A stretch of DNA of 64,000 nucleotides from positions 434,001 through 498,000 of the forward strand of contig CAWBTX010000006.1 of the NCBI GenBank assembly GCA_963791905.1. The letters run 5' to 3'. This DNA is from Gaiellasilicea sp963791905. Its GTDB lineage: Bacteria > Actinomycetota > Thermoleophilia > Gaiellales > Gaiellaceae. Positions 45,822 through 56,644 of this stretch are shown piece after piece; position 1 is the first letter of the stretch, and each line of letters starts with the position of its first letter. Under the pieces are notes generated by a model that saw only the letters and a list, made by a program, of their open reading frames with translations, was not told where the DNA came from and did not search any database. The position numbers and the translations under genes are program-made.

Positions 45822-46238
45822 CTACACCGCGCGCTGCGCGCCCCACTCCTCCGGCGGCACGCGCCGGCCGCGCGTCGCGAACGACCAGAGCTGTCCCTCG
45901 AGGTCATAGGCGTCGTAGCGCCTGTCGCCGTACGGCTGTTCGGTCGGCTCCAGCCCGATCTGAGCCCCCGCTGCCTTGGCGCGCTCGTAGTGCGCGTCGA
46001 CGTCGTCGACGTAGACGTGCACGAGCGACGAGCGCGTACCGAGTTGCTTCGGGCTCCGGTAGTCGTCACCCGGATCCCCGAGGTAGATCGACTCCGCGCC
46101 GTGCCGCAGCTCCGCGTGCGTGACGTCGCCGTTCTCGGACTGGAAGCGGAGCACCTCGTCGAAGCCGAACACCTCGACGAGCCAGTCGAGCGCCTTCGCG
46201 ACATCCTCGTAGAGCAGGTACGGCGTGACCGACTGCAC
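45822..46238 (-). CDS. PhnB-like VOC family protein
   Basis: 138 residues. SVTPYLLYEDVAKALDWLVE and FGFDEVLRFQSENGDVTHAE open the fold. VHVYVDDVDAHYERAKAAGA and EPTEQPYGDRRYDAYDLEGQ are a strong match in style to the glyoxalase/bleomycin-resistance PhnB group. Not closely similar to the four suf-operon VOC proteins. GTG start at 46238. Substrate unknown. Confidence 0.85.
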   Translation of the reverse strand: MQSVTPYLLYEDVAKALDWLVEVFGFDEVLRFQSENGDVTHAELRHGAESIYLGDPGDDYRSPKQLGTRSSLVHVYVDDVDAHYERAKAAGAQIGLEPTEQPYGDRRYDAYDLEGQLWSFATRGRRVPPEEWGAQRAV

Positions 46239-46247
46239 GCCGTCAGC

Positions 46248-47677
46248 CTACGCCTGAGGCGGTGAACCGGCCAGGCCTCCCGCGAGCGCGCGGCGCGGCA
46301 CCGGCCGCCGCGCGATCGAGAGCGAGATCGCAGCCGCGACCAGCGCCGCCACCGCCGCCAGCCCGAAGGCCCACGTGAACGCCGACTCGGCGGGCACCGA
46401 GGTGCCGGGGATCGTGTGTGTGGTCAAGAGCGCGGCGCTCAACTGGCCGCCGACGACGCCGCCGATGAGCCGCAGCACCGTGTTCATCCCGGTCGCCACG
46501 CCCATCTCGCGCGCGTCGACGTTGGCGGCGATGAGCGACACCATCGAGGCGAAGGCAGCCCCGACGCCGAAGCCGAGGGCGGCGCTCGCGAGCAGCACGG
46601 TGGCGGGCTCGTCGTTCGCCGCCGCGAGCAGGAACGCTGCGAACGAGGCGATGAACATGCCGCCCGCCAGTGGCCACTTCGGGCCGATGCGCCGGCCGAC
46701 CACACCCGCCAGCGGCCCCGAAAAGAGCATCGCCACCGAGCTCGGCAGGAGGATAGAGGCCCGCCACGGTCGCGCTCACTCCGAAGCCGTAGCCGCGGCT
46801 CTCAGGCGCGGCCACGAACGTCGGCAGGAGCACGAAGCAGCTGAAGAGCGCGAAGCCCGAGATGAGCGTCGTCACGTTCGTCAGCAGGACCGGCCTGTAG
46901 GCGAGCATCGCGATGTCCACCATCGGTTCGGACACCCGCAGCTCGACGAGCCCCCAAAGCACGAACAGCGCGAGCGAGGTCAGCATGAGCCCGACCAGCG
47001 CCGGCGACGTCCAGCCCCAGTGCTCGCCCTCGGTGAGCCCGACCATGAGCGCGATGAGCGCGGCGGAGAGCAGGAGTGCGCCCGGCACGTCGACCCGCGA
47101 CGGCGTGCGGATCGGCGACTCCGGCACGTACTTGTGCACGAGCAGGATCGACAGTGCGACGGGAATCGAGCCGAGGACGAAGAGCAGCCGCCACGAGAGG
47201 TGGTCGACGATCACGCCCGAGAGCACGATGCCGAAGCCGCCGCCGACGCCGAAGATCGCCGAGAGGATGCCGATGCCGACCGGCACGCGCTCGGGCGGGA
47301 ACTCGTCGCGGATGATCGCGAACGAGAGGGGGAAGAGCGCCCCGCCGGCGCCGGACAGCGCACGAAAGGCGATCAGCGACCACAGGTTCCACGCGAAGGC
47401 GGCGCCGATGCAGCCGACGAGGAAGATCGAGAGGCTGATCAGGAGCATGCGCTCCTTGCCGAACTGGTCGCCGAGCTTGCCGAGGACCGGCGTCGTGACG
47501 GCCGCCGAGACGAGGAATGCCGTGAGCACCCACGTCACCCACGCGGTCGTGCCGCCGAGCTCGCGCTGGAACTCCGGCCAGCGCGGGGAACACCATCGTC
47601 TGCTGAAACGCGAAGGCCGTCCCCGCGAGCACGAGGACGGCCAACGTGAGGGTGTAGTGCTGTCGCCCCCCGTCCAC
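46248..47677 (-). CDS. MFS drug exporter (DHA2/EmrB type, 14 helices), about two frame breaks
   Basis: Major facilitator protein of about 475 residues. The N-terminus LTLAVLVLAGTAFAFQQTMV is followed, after one surplus G near 47585, by EFQRELGGTTAWVTWVLTAF, VLGKLGDQFGKERMLLISLS (the A-motif), RALSGAGGALFPLSFAIIRD and FGVGGGFGIVLSGVIVDHLS (motif C). A second break near 46750 precedes FSGPLAGVVGRRIGPKWPLA. The pattern is that of multidrug proton antiporters. GTG start at 47677. Shares its start side with the FAD oxidase gene, which ends 23 bases upstream on the same strand. Confidence 0.86.
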
Positions 47678-47699
47678 CGGACGAGGTTATCGACAGCCG

Positions 47700-49106
47700 C
47701 TACGTCTGAGCGGCGCGGAATCGGATGGTTGCGACCGGATCCGATCCGTGGGGTCGACGATCGCCTTGATCCGGCGCAGGCGGTGGTAGCTCATGCTCGA
47801 GAAGAGCGTTACCGCCTTCCGCCTCGAGTCGGCGAAGTTGAGGTACGTGTGCTCGGCCGCCCAGGGCTCGAGCGCGGCGAGCAGCTCCTTCACGCTCGCC
47901 TCGATGGCCTCCTTCGCCTCGGAGCGTCGGCGCGATGCCGACCGCGAACATCAGGTACTCGCCCTCGAAGGAGCCGAGCGCGCCGTGGTGCGAGCGCGAG
48001 CGCCCGACCTCGCCGCCGAGGTGGCGGATCTCGACCGAGAGGAGCGGCGAGCCGACCGACTTCGCGACCACGGCGTCGACGAAGTCGCCGTCGATCGTGT
48101 CGAGCAGCTGGCCGTCGCCGGCGCCGGGGGCCGGGCCGTCCGGATCCATGTGCAGCCTGCGAGAGCTCGGTCACGGGGATCGTGGCGACGGTGTCCATCG
48201 CGGGCCCGAGCGCGCGCAGCGGCTCGAGCAGCTTCGCGCCCTCGGCCTCGTCGCCGAGCCAGATCGCCTGCACGACGACGAACGACTTGCCGCGCACGGG
48301 CTCCGGGATCTCGGGGATCGGCGGGAACTGCAGGATGCGGCCGACCGAGGTCATCTCGTCGGGCACGTCGGCCGTCCAGGTGCGCCAGGCGTTCAGCACC
48401 TCGCGTCGCCCGCTCGACCGGGAACCAGAGGATGCCCGCGTAGACCTCGGTGATCGGCAGGAGGTTGAACTCGATCGCGGTGACGATGCCGAAGGTGCCG
48501 CCGCCGCCGCGGAGCGCCCAGAAGAGGTCGGGCTCGTTCTCCGCGTCGGTGCGGACGAAGTCGCCGTTCGCGGTGACGAGCTCGATCGCGGTCACCTGGT
48601 TGGCGCCGATGCCGTGCTTGCGGGCGAGCCACGAGAGGCCGCCGCCGAGCGTGTAGCCGACGACGCCGACATCCGGCGAGGAGCCTGCGAGCGCGGCGAG
48701 GCCGTGCTCGGCCGCCGCCTCGACGACCTCGATCCAGATCACGCCCGCCTCGGCGCGCGCGGTGCGCGCCTCGGGGTCGATCGTGACGCCGCGCATGCTC
48801 GACGTCCGTACGAGGATCGTGTCCGAGAGGTCGCCCATGGCGCTCGGCGCCGTGGCCGGTTCCCTGGGGAGCGAGGCGCAGGTCGCGTGCTCGCGCGCGA
48901 ACACGACGATCGCGGCCACATCGGCCGCGTTGGCGGGCAGCGCAACGGCCGCCGGCCGCTGGTCGACGGTGAGGTTCCAGGCCTGCCGCGCCTCGTCCCA
49001 GCTCGGGCTCGCCGGGCGCAACGACGTCGCCTTCGAGGACGGTGCGGAGCGCTGTGATGTCGAGGCCGCCGCCCGACGTGTCTGTGGTTTCGAAGATTTG
49101 TGTCAT
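47700..49106 (-). CDS. FAD-linked oxidase with berberine-bridge (BBE) C-terminus, about four frame breaks
   Basis: About 465 residues of the VAO/PCMH fold. After MTQIFETTDTSGGG comes a break near 49010 and then WNLTVDQRPAAVALPANAAD. The FAD block VVGYTLGGGLSWLARKHGIG and LFWALRGGGGTFGIVTAIEF follow, then (break near 48410) SVGRILQFPPIPEIPEPVRG. The BBE end YLNFADSRRKAVTLFSSMSY is followed by HRLRRIKAIVDPTDRIRS. No bicovalent His/Cys could be fixed because of the breaks. The family oxidises sugars, alkaloid-like or aromatic substrates. ATG at 49106; the exact end is uncertain (47687 or 47700). Confidence 0.82.
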
Positions 49107-49225
49107 AGCCCCATCCTGCGCGGGCCGACACGTCGCCACATCGGTCGGGAGGCGGAAGCTCGTCCGCCTGAGGGACGACATTGCCGTCGTCCTCGCGGCG
49201 GTGTGGTTAACCGCCCGTCGGAGGA

Positions 49226-50893
<1,668 letters not shown>

Positions 50894-50951
50894 CGAGGTC
50901 GCAGCGTACCTGCGCCCCTCCCCGATCTCGTGTGGGCGCCCGCCTGGCCTG

Positions 50952-51653
50952 CTAGACGGGGACGGCGAGGCCGACTCGCTCGACCAGGCGGTCGAGCTGC
51001 CACGCGCGCTCCGCGGCAAGCCCGGTCTCGTATCCCGCCGGGTGGAGGCTCGCCGTCGAGTGGGCGACGACGAAAGCGACGTTCGCAGCGACTGCGCCAT
51101 GCGTCGCGGCACCCGCGGCGACCGCCTCCAGGTGCGAGCGCAGCCGCGGCTCGCGGGCCTCGAGAGGACGACCCTCGGCGAGTGCGGTCGTGTCGGCGGC
51201 CATGAGCACGAGACCCGCGATCTCGGCCGGCAGCCGCGCCGCTAGCCCGGGTGCAGTCGTCACGAAGCCCTCGCCGTCGAGGGCGCCGAGTTCCCTCGCC
51301 TCGACGTCGTGACCGGCCACGCGCAGCGCCTCGACCACCTGCTCTCGCCCTCTCGCCGCGCAGTCGCGAGCGAAGTCGCGGGCGGCAGCCTCGTTCCAGG
51401 CGACCAGGCGCTCCACGAGCCGACCGCGCTCGGCGACGATCACCTGACCGTCGTCCTCCACGATGCCGGCGAGCTCGCATGTCCACAGCTCGTCGTCGAT
51501 CCAACCGAGAAGCCCCTCGGCATGGAGCGCGTGAATTCCCGACACGCAACGCTCGACGTCCGCGTCGGTCTCGAGCCACGTTCCCGGCTCCGGCCACCGG
51601 ATCCCGCTGAACAGACCCACGCGGCCGGACGAGAGGAACTTGTACGCGATCAC
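50952..51653 (-). CDS. protein of unknown function, third gene of sigma/anti-sigma operon
   Basis: 233 residues. It starts IAYKFLSSGRVGLFSGIRWP followed by EPGTW, a short N-terminal module seen in several uncharacterised proteins (YKFL-G-FSGF-WP). Then CVSGIHALHAEGLLGWIDDE and LWTCELAGIVEDDGQVIVAE. The C-terminal part is Ala-rich and helical (AGAATHGAVAANVAFVVAHS). No membrane helix, no catalytic motif. GTG start overlaps the anti-sigma stop (GTGA), so it is co-translated with the sigma and anti-sigma genes and is probably linked to their stimulus or output. Confidence 0.7.
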   Translation of the reverse strand: MIAYKFLSSGRVGLFSGIRWPEPGTWLETDADVERCVSGIHALHAEGLLGWIDDELWTCELAGIVEDDGQVIVAERGRLVERLVAWNEAAARDFARDCAARGREQVVEALRVAGHDVEARELGALDGEGFVTTAPGLAARLPAEIAGLVLMAADTTALAEGRPLEAREPRLRSHLEAVAAGAATHGAVAANVAFVVAHSTASLHPAGYETGLAAERAWQLDRLVERVGLAVPV

Positions 51654-51883
51654 TCGTCCCGCTTCCAGTCACGGAATGCGGCGAGCAGGTGCTGTTCCAT
51701 GTCCGGCGGGACATCCTCCTCACGCAGCTCTCCGACGAGCTCGACCGTCGTCCGCATCTGGGCGAGGAACGAGCGACACGGCGGGCAGATCGAAACGTGC
51801 TCCTCGAAGCGGCGGCGCTCGGCCGGCGTGAGGCGGCCCTCGGTGTAGTCGGTGACGAGCTTGACGATCTCGGCGCAGTTCAT
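51650..51883 (-). CDS. zinc-finger (zf-HC2) anti-sigma factor
   Basis: 77 residues. The motif FEEHVSICPPCRSFLAQM is the His-x3-Cys-x2-Cys zinc-binding anti-sigma signature, preceded by LVTDYTEGRLTPAERRR. It has no membrane helix, so it is a soluble, ZAS/RsrA-type regulator that could release the sigma factor after thiol oxidation. ATGA overlap with the sigma gene upstream. Intact. Confidence 0.9.
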   Translation of the reverse strand: MNCAEIVKLVTDYTEGRLTPAERRRFEEHVSICPPCRSFLAQMRTTVELVGELREEDVPPDMEQHLLAAFRDWKRDE

Positions 51884-52545
51884 CTTCGCTCCGCTCCTCC
51901 TTCCAGGTACCGCTCGATCGCGGCGCGCGCAGCGGCTCGCGCACGGTGCAGGAGAACTCGCTGGTTGCCGTCCGCGACGCCGAGATACTCGCAGACCTCT
52001 TCCGGCGGCCAACCCTCGACGTCGCGGAGCGTGATCACTGCCCTTTGCATTCGCGGCAGCCCGTCGATCGCTTCGAGCAACGCGGTGCGCAGCTCGACCG
52101 AGAGCAGGCGCTCCTCGGGAAGGTCGTCCCACTTCTGCACGGCAGTCGACCACATGCCGGCCCACCGGCCATCCTCGAAGAACCGGTCGCGGCTCACGCC
52201 GAGCTCGTCGCCCGCCGCCTCCTCCGCCGAGAGCTCGGCGAGCGGCACGAGCCGTTGCTCCTGATCCGCGCGCCTTTTCGCACAGTTGCGGAGGATCGTG
52301 TAGATCCACGTGCGCAGCGAGGACTTCGCCTCGAACCCGTCGAGGCTCCGAACGACGTTCAGCCAGGCCTCCTGAACCACCTCTTCTGCAACTGCGCGGC
52401 GCGAGACGAACACCATCGCGACCCGAGTCATCGACGGCGAGTACCTGCGGACGAGCGCGCAGAAGGCCTCCTCGTTTCCGTCCAGTAGCTGGGTGAGGAG
52501 CTGCTCTTCCGTCCGTTCGATCGCGATCGTTCGCGACCCGACCAC
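51880..52545 (-). CDS. ECF RNA polymerase sigma factor
   Basis: 221 residues from the GTG at 52545. Region 2: NEEAFCALVRRYSPSMTRVA, AVAEEVVQEAWLNVVRSLDG, SLRTWIYTILRNCAKRRADQ. Region 4: LLEAIDGLPRMQRAVITLRD, GWPPEEVCEYLGVADGNQRV and a helix-turn-helix ending LLHRARAAARAAIERYL. The ATGA overlap with a zf-HC2 anti-sigma gene is the classic pair. An upstream longer frame exists but runs through the divergent sigma gene. Promoter is within the 50-base gap to 52596. Confidence 0.93.
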   Translation of the reverse strand: MVGSRTIAIERTEEQLLTQLLDGNEEAFCALVRRYSPSMTRVAMVFVSRRAVAEEVVQEAWLNVVRSLDGFEAKSSLRTWIYTILRNCAKRRADQEQRLVPLAELSAEEAAGDELGVSRDRFFEDGRWAGMWSTAVQKWDDLPEERLLSVELRTALLEAIDGLPRMQRAVITLRDVEGWPPEEVCEYLGVADGNQRVLLHRARAAARAAIERYLEGGAERR

Positions 52546-52595
52546 GGCCCAACCGTAGCGCGTAACACCCGAGCGGGTCGCGTGTCTACCCGGGT

Positions 52596-53173
52596 ATGGC
52601 CCGTTCCACCTGCGACGATCACGATCTGCTCGCCGCGTGCGCCGAGGGCGACGAGCAGGCGCTCGGCGCGATCTACGACCGGTTCGGGAAGGTCGCCTAC
52701 GGTCTCGCTCTGCGCGTCGTACGCGACGCCACCCTTGCGGAGGACGCGGTGCAGGAGGCGTTCCTCGACGTGTGGCGGCAGGCGGCAAGGTTCGACCCCA
52801 CCCGCGGCAGAGCCTCGGCCTGGATCCTCATGCTCGTGCACCGGCGGGCCGTCGACCTCGTGCGCCGCCAGGCTCGCTTCAATGCGCTTCCCGAACAGCT
52901 CGAGGTGTTCGTCCCTGACGCCCCCGCCGCCGAGAGCGCCGACGACGACGTCGCGCTTCGAGAGACCCGGTACGAGGTCCAGGCAGCGCTGGCAACGCTG
53001 TCGAGGGCCGAGCGCGAGGTCCTCGACCTCGCCTACTGGGGCGGACTGAGCCAGTCGGAGATCGCGACCGCGCTCGGCATCCCGTCCGGCACGTGAAGAG
53101 CAGGACTTTCGGGGCTTTGGCCCGTCTCCGGGAGGCGCTGGGCCGGGTGCCCGAGCCGACGGCCGTTTACTAA
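52596..53173 (+). CDS. ECF RNA polymerase sigma factor, one frame break near the end
   Basis: About 192 residues. DHDLLAACAEGDEQALGAIY, ATLAEDAVQEAFLDVWRQAA and RASAWILMLVHRRAVDLVRR form region 2. ALATLSRAEREVLDLAYWGG and LSQSEIATALGIPSGT form region 4. One base appears missing near 53092; adding it continues VKSRTFGALARLREALGRVP to TAA 53171-53173, the natural helix end. Resembles SigK/SigL-like ECFs. No anti-sigma gene follows it. Divergent from the other sigma gene with only 50 bases between. Confidence 0.9.
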
Positions 53174-53222
53174 GGATCGTGACTTCTGTCTCGGACCGGG
53201 ACCATGGCCGTAGGCTGCCGGG

Positions 53223-53681
53223 ATGCCCGACCTCTACTTCGAGGACTTCGAGCCCGGCCAGGTGTTCGAGCTCGGCAGCCTGCTCGTGAGCGAGGACGCG
53301 ATCGTCGAGTTCGCGCGCCAGTGGGATCCGCAGCCGTTCCACGTCGACCCGGACGCAGCGAGGGCATCGGTCTTCGGCGGCCTGATCGCCAGCGGTTGGC
53401 ATACCGGTGCGATGTGGATGCGGCTCTACGTGGACTCGCTCCTCGGCTCGGCCTCGATGGGCTCGACGGGAATCGAGGAGCTCAGGTGGCTCGCGCCGGT
53501 CCGTCCGGGCGACACGCTCCAGGGCCGGCTGACGGTGCTCGAGACGACGCCGTCCGAGCGTCGCGCCGACCGCGGCACGATCCGGATCCGCGGCGAGATG
53601 GTGAACCAGGACGGCGTGACGGCGATGTCGATGGTCTCGCGCGGCCATTTCGCCCGCCGGCCGGATCGGGTTCGTCCGTGA
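53223..53681 (+). CDS. MaoC-like hydratase-fold protein
   Basis: 152 residues. LYFEDFEPGQVFELGSLLVS, IVEFARQWDPQPFHVDPDAA and VFGGLIASGWHTGAMWMRLY hold the hot-dog fold hydratase motif (DPQPFHVD ... GGLIASGWHT) with the catalytic Asp/His pair. RWLAPVRPGDTLQGRLTVLE follows. Substrate is probably an enoyl-CoA, not proven. It overlaps the next gene (GTGA). Confidence 0.87.
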   Translation: MPDLYFEDFEPGQVFELGSLLVSEDAIVEFARQWDPQPFHVDPDAARASVFGGLIASGWHTGAMWMRLYVDSLLGSASMGSTGIEELRWLAPVRPGDTLQGRLTVLETTPSERRADRGTIRIRGEMVNQDGVTAMSMVSRGHFARRPDRVRP

Positions 53682-54307
53682 GCTGCTGCTCACGGCACGG
53701 TTGCGACGAGCTCTTCGGCGAGCGCTTCGCGCGCCGGTCGCTGCGCCGCTACCGCCAGAAGGGACTCGACGACACCTCGACGCAGCTCCGCGACTTCCTC
53801 GCCGCGCGCGGCGGCGAGAGCGCGCTCGAGATCGGTGGCGGTGTGGGGACGCTCGTGACGGAGCTCGTCCGCGGCGGCGTCGAGCGCGGCACCCTCGTCG
53901 AGGTCGTGCCCGCGTTCGAGCCGTTCGCCCGGGAGCTCTTCGCCGAGACCGGCGCCGACGTCGACTTCCGCCTCGTCGACCTCGTCGCCGCGCCGGAGGC
54001 GGTGGAGCCCGCGGACCTCGTGGTCCTGAACCGGGTCGTCTGCTGCACACCGGACGGGCCGGAGCTCGTCGCCGCTGCCGCCGGACGCACGCGGGTCGCG
54101 CTCGCGCTCAGCTACCCGCGTGAGCGGGCGTCGATCCGGCTCGTGGTCAGGCTGCAGAACCTCGCCTTTCGCCTCATCCGCAGACGCTTCCGCGTGTTCG
54201 TGCACCCGCACGCGAAGCTGATCGAGGCCGCCGGCTCACGCGGCCTGCGGCTCGTCCACGAGCACAACGGCTCGATCTGGACGACCAGCGGTTTCATGCG
54301 GACATAG
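53678..54307 (+). CDS. SAM-dependent methyltransferase with N-terminal Cys cluster
   Basis: 209 residues. The N-terminus SCCSRHGCDELFGERFARRS holds three cysteines and a His in seven residues, a possible metal site. The Rossmann part has ESALEIGGGVGTLVTELVRG (SAM motif I), LVEVVPAFEPFARELF, DLVVLNRVVCCTPDGPELVA and a C-terminal RRFRVFVHPHAKLIEAAGSR. GTG start overlaps the MaoC stop. Substrate unknown. Confidence 0.82.
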   Translation: MSCCSRHGCDELFGERFARRSLRRYRQKGLDDTSTQLRDFLAARGGESALEIGGGVGTLVTELVRGGVERGTLVEVVPAFEPFARELFAETGADVDFRLVDLVAAPEAVEPADLVVLNRVVCCTPDGPELVAAAAGRTRVALALSYPRERASIRLVVRLQNLAFRLIRRRFRVFVHPHAKLIEAAGSRGLRLVHEHNGSIWTTSGFMRT

Positions 54308-54316
54308 TCTTTCGCC

Positions 54317-54930
54317 ATGCCTGAGCTCGGGCTCTTCCCCCTCTCGATCGTGCTGCTCCCGACCGAGCAGATTCCGCTGCACATCTTCGAGGACCGATAC
54401 CAGGAGCTGATCGGCGAGTGCCTCGCGCTCGAGCAGGAGTTCGGGCTCGTGTACGCGGACGAGGACGGGCTGCGCGAGGTCGGGACCCGCGCGGCGATCA
54501 TGGAGGTGCTCGACCGCTTCGACGACGGCCGGCTGAACATCGTCGTCGAGGGACGAGAGCGGTTCCGGCTGCTCGAGCTGACGAGCGGGCGCTCGTTCCA
54601 GACCGGGCTCGTCGACCCGTTCGACGAGCCGCCCGACCCGGCGGACCCGGAGGACTCGGCGCGGGCGCTCGAGCTCTTCCGCAAGCTGGTCGAGCTGACG
54701 GGAGCCGAGGTCGACGCGCCGGCCGAGGACGCCGCCCAGCTCTCCTTCGAGCTCGCGGGCGATTCGAGTTCGCGCCGGAGCTGAAGCAGCGACTGCTCCA
54801 GCTGGGGTCGGAGCGCGAGCGGGTCAAGCTGCTCGGCGAGCTCCTCACGGCGGCCGCAACGGCGGTCGAGCGCGAGCGCGACGTCGCACAGCGCGCCGCC
54901 TCGAACGGCAAGGTCGAGCCGCGCGGCTAG
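54317..54930 (+). CDS. LON N-terminal-domain (LAN) protein, one frame break
   Basis: About 204 residues with the substrate-binding N-domain of Lon but no ATPase. ELGLFPLSIVLLPTEQIPLH, IFEDRYQELIGECLALEQEF and IVVEGRERFRLLELTSGRSF are typical. A break near 54765 shifts to RFEFAPELKQRLLQLGSERE and a charged C-terminal helix (AATAVERERDVAQRAASNG). Stand-alone LAN proteins are found widely in actinobacteria; activity unknown. Ends 22 bases before sufS. Confidence 0.87.
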
Positions 54931-54952
54931 CGGCCGAGCCTAGGCCAGTACC

Positions 54953-56206
54953 ATGGAGACGATGGCCGTCACGACCGCTCCGAAGCTCGACGCGAACCGC
55001 CTGCGGGCGGACTTTCCGTACCTCGAGGAGCTCGTGAACGGCAAGCCCGTCGCCTTCCTCGACTCGGCCGCGTCGGCCCAGAAACCGCGTCAGGTCCTGG
55101 ACGCGATGGCGGAGTTCTACTCCCACTCGTACGCGAACGTCCACCGCGGCGTCTACAAGCTCGCGGAGCGCGCGACCGAGGGCTACGAGTCGGCGCGGGC
55201 GAAGGTGGCCGCCTTCGTGAACGCGCCGTCGGAGCGCGAGGTGATCTTCACGCGCAGCGCGACGGAGGGCCTGAACCTCGTCGCCTACGCCTGGGGGCTC
55301 GTCAACCTCGAGCCCGGCGACGTCGTCGTCGTCACGGAGCTCGAGCACCACTCGAACTTCGTCCCGTGGCAGTTCATCGCGAACCGCACGGGCGCAAGCT
55401 TCCGGCACATCCCGATCGACGACCAGGGCGAGCTGCAGCTCGACGCGCTCGAGGCGATCGCCGCGGAGGGTCGCGTCAAGGTGGTCGCGAACAACCTCGT
55501 CTCGAACTCGCTCGGCACGCTGAACCCGGTCGAGAAGCTCGCCGCCTGGGCGCACGAGCACGGCGCGATCATGGTCGTCGACGCCGCGCAAGCCGCGCCA
55601 CACCGTGCCATCGACGTGCAGGCACTAGGCTGCGACTTCCTCGCCATCTCGTCCCACAAGCTGTGCGGCCCGAGCGGCGTCGGCGCGCTCTGGGGCCGCC
55701 GCGAGCTGCTCGAGGCGATGCCCCCGTTCAACCTCGGCGGCGAGATGATCCGCTCGGTCGCGCTCGACCGGACGACCTGGAACGAGCTGCCCTACAAGTT
55801 CGAGGCCGGCACGCCCGCGATCGCGGAGGCGTTCGGCTTCGGCGTCGCGATCGACTACCTCTCCGAGATCGGCCTCGACGCGATCGCCCGGCACGAGCAC
55901 GACCTCACCGAGCTTGCGCTCGAACGGCTCGGCGAGCTGCCGTGGGTCGAGCTGTACGGCCCGCCCGCCGACAAGCGCGCCGGCATCGTCTCGTTCAACC
56001 TCGACGGCATCCATCCGCACGACGTCGCTCAGATCCTCGACTGGGAGGGCGTCGCCATCCGCGGCGGCCACCACTGCACGCAGCCGCTCATGCGTCGGCT
56101 CGGCGTCGCCGCGACGAACCGCGCGAGCTTCTACCTCTACACCATCCCGGAGGAGATCGACCGCCTGGTCGAGGGGCTCCACAAGGTCAAGCAGACCCTG
56201 GGTTAG
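54953..56206 (+). CDS. sufS: cysteine desulfurase SufS
   Basis: 417 residues and intact. FLDSAASAQKPRQVLDAMAE, ITELEHHSNF-type region VVVVTELEHHSNFVPWQFIA, PLP Lys in LAISSHKLCGPSGVGALWG, and catalytic Cys in VAIRGGHHCTQPLMRRLGV, a group II desulfurase pattern. It supplies persulfide sulfur to SufU. Two in-frame ATG codons (54953 and 54962) are possible starts. The separation from sufCBD (33-38 kb) is unusual, as these are often one operon. Confidence 0.95.
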   Translation: METMAVTTAPKLDANRLRADFPYLEELVNGKPVAFLDSAASAQKPRQVLDAMAEFYSHSYANVHRGVYKLAERATEGYESARAKVAAFVNAPSEREVIFTRSATEGLNLVAYAWGLVNLEPGDVVVVTELEHHSNFVPWQFIANRTGASFRHIPIDDQGELQLDALEAIAAEGRVKVVANNLVSNSLGTLNPVEKLAAWAHEHGAIMVVDAAQAAPHRAIDVQALGCDFLAISSHKLCGPSGVGALWGRRELLEAMPPFNLGGEMIRSVALDRTTWNELPYKFEAGTPAIAEAFGFGVAIDYLSEIGLDAIARHEHDLTELALERLGELPWVELYGPPADKRAGIVSFNLDGIHPHDVAQILDWEGVAIRGGHHCTQPLMRRLGVAATNRASFYLYTIPEEIDRLVEGLHKVKQTLG

Positions 56207-56208
56207 AG

Positions 56209-56637
56209 ATGTCCGAGTTCGACCAGCTCTATCGGGAAGTGATTCTCGATCACTACAAGAACCCCCGCTCGCACGGGCTCCTGGAGTCGCCCGACGCGCA
56301 CGCGGAGGGACAGAACCCGCTGTGCGGCGACGAGGTCGCCGTGTCGCTCCGGTTCGACGGCGACACGATCAGCGAGGTCGGCTTCGAGGGCCGCGGCTGC
56401 GCAATCTCGCAGGCGGCCACGTCGATGCTGACCGAGCTCGTGGTGGGGAAGACCGCGGACGAGGTGGCGCGGATGCCCAAGGAGGAGCTGCTCGAGGAGG
56501 TGGGCATTCCGCTCACGCCCGTCCGCCTCAAGTGCGCCATTCTCGGCCTGGGCGTGCTCAAGGTCGCCCTCCACAAGGCGAAGGGAACGCCGCTGCCGGA
56601 GGAGTGGACCGGCGCCGGCGACCTCACGATCGCGTAA
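56209..56637 (+). CDS. sufU: sulfur relay protein SufU
   Basis: 142 residues. QLYREVILDHYKNPRSHGLL, NPLCGDEVAVSLRFDGD (first Cys), FEGRGCAISQAATSMLTELV (second Cys) and PVRLKCAILGLGVLKVALHK (third Cys) form the SufU-type zinc site, with the long insert typical of SufU versus IscU. It accepts sulfur from SufS. ATG at 56209, two bases after the sufS stop. Confidence 0.95.
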   Translation: MSEFDQLYREVILDHYKNPRSHGLLESPDAHAEGQNPLCGDEVAVSLRFDGDTISEVGFEGRGCAISQAATSMLTELVVGKTADEVARMPKEELLEEVGIPLTPVRLKCAILGLGVLKVALHKAKGTPLPEEWTGAGDLTIA

Positions 56638-56644
56638 GTGCCCC

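Noticed and set aside
42584..46123. 1179-codon plus-strand ORF overlapping the glycosidase-esterase gene
   Set aside because: Only about 42640-42715 of it is the true frame; the rest is shadow, and it crosses two minus-strand genes.
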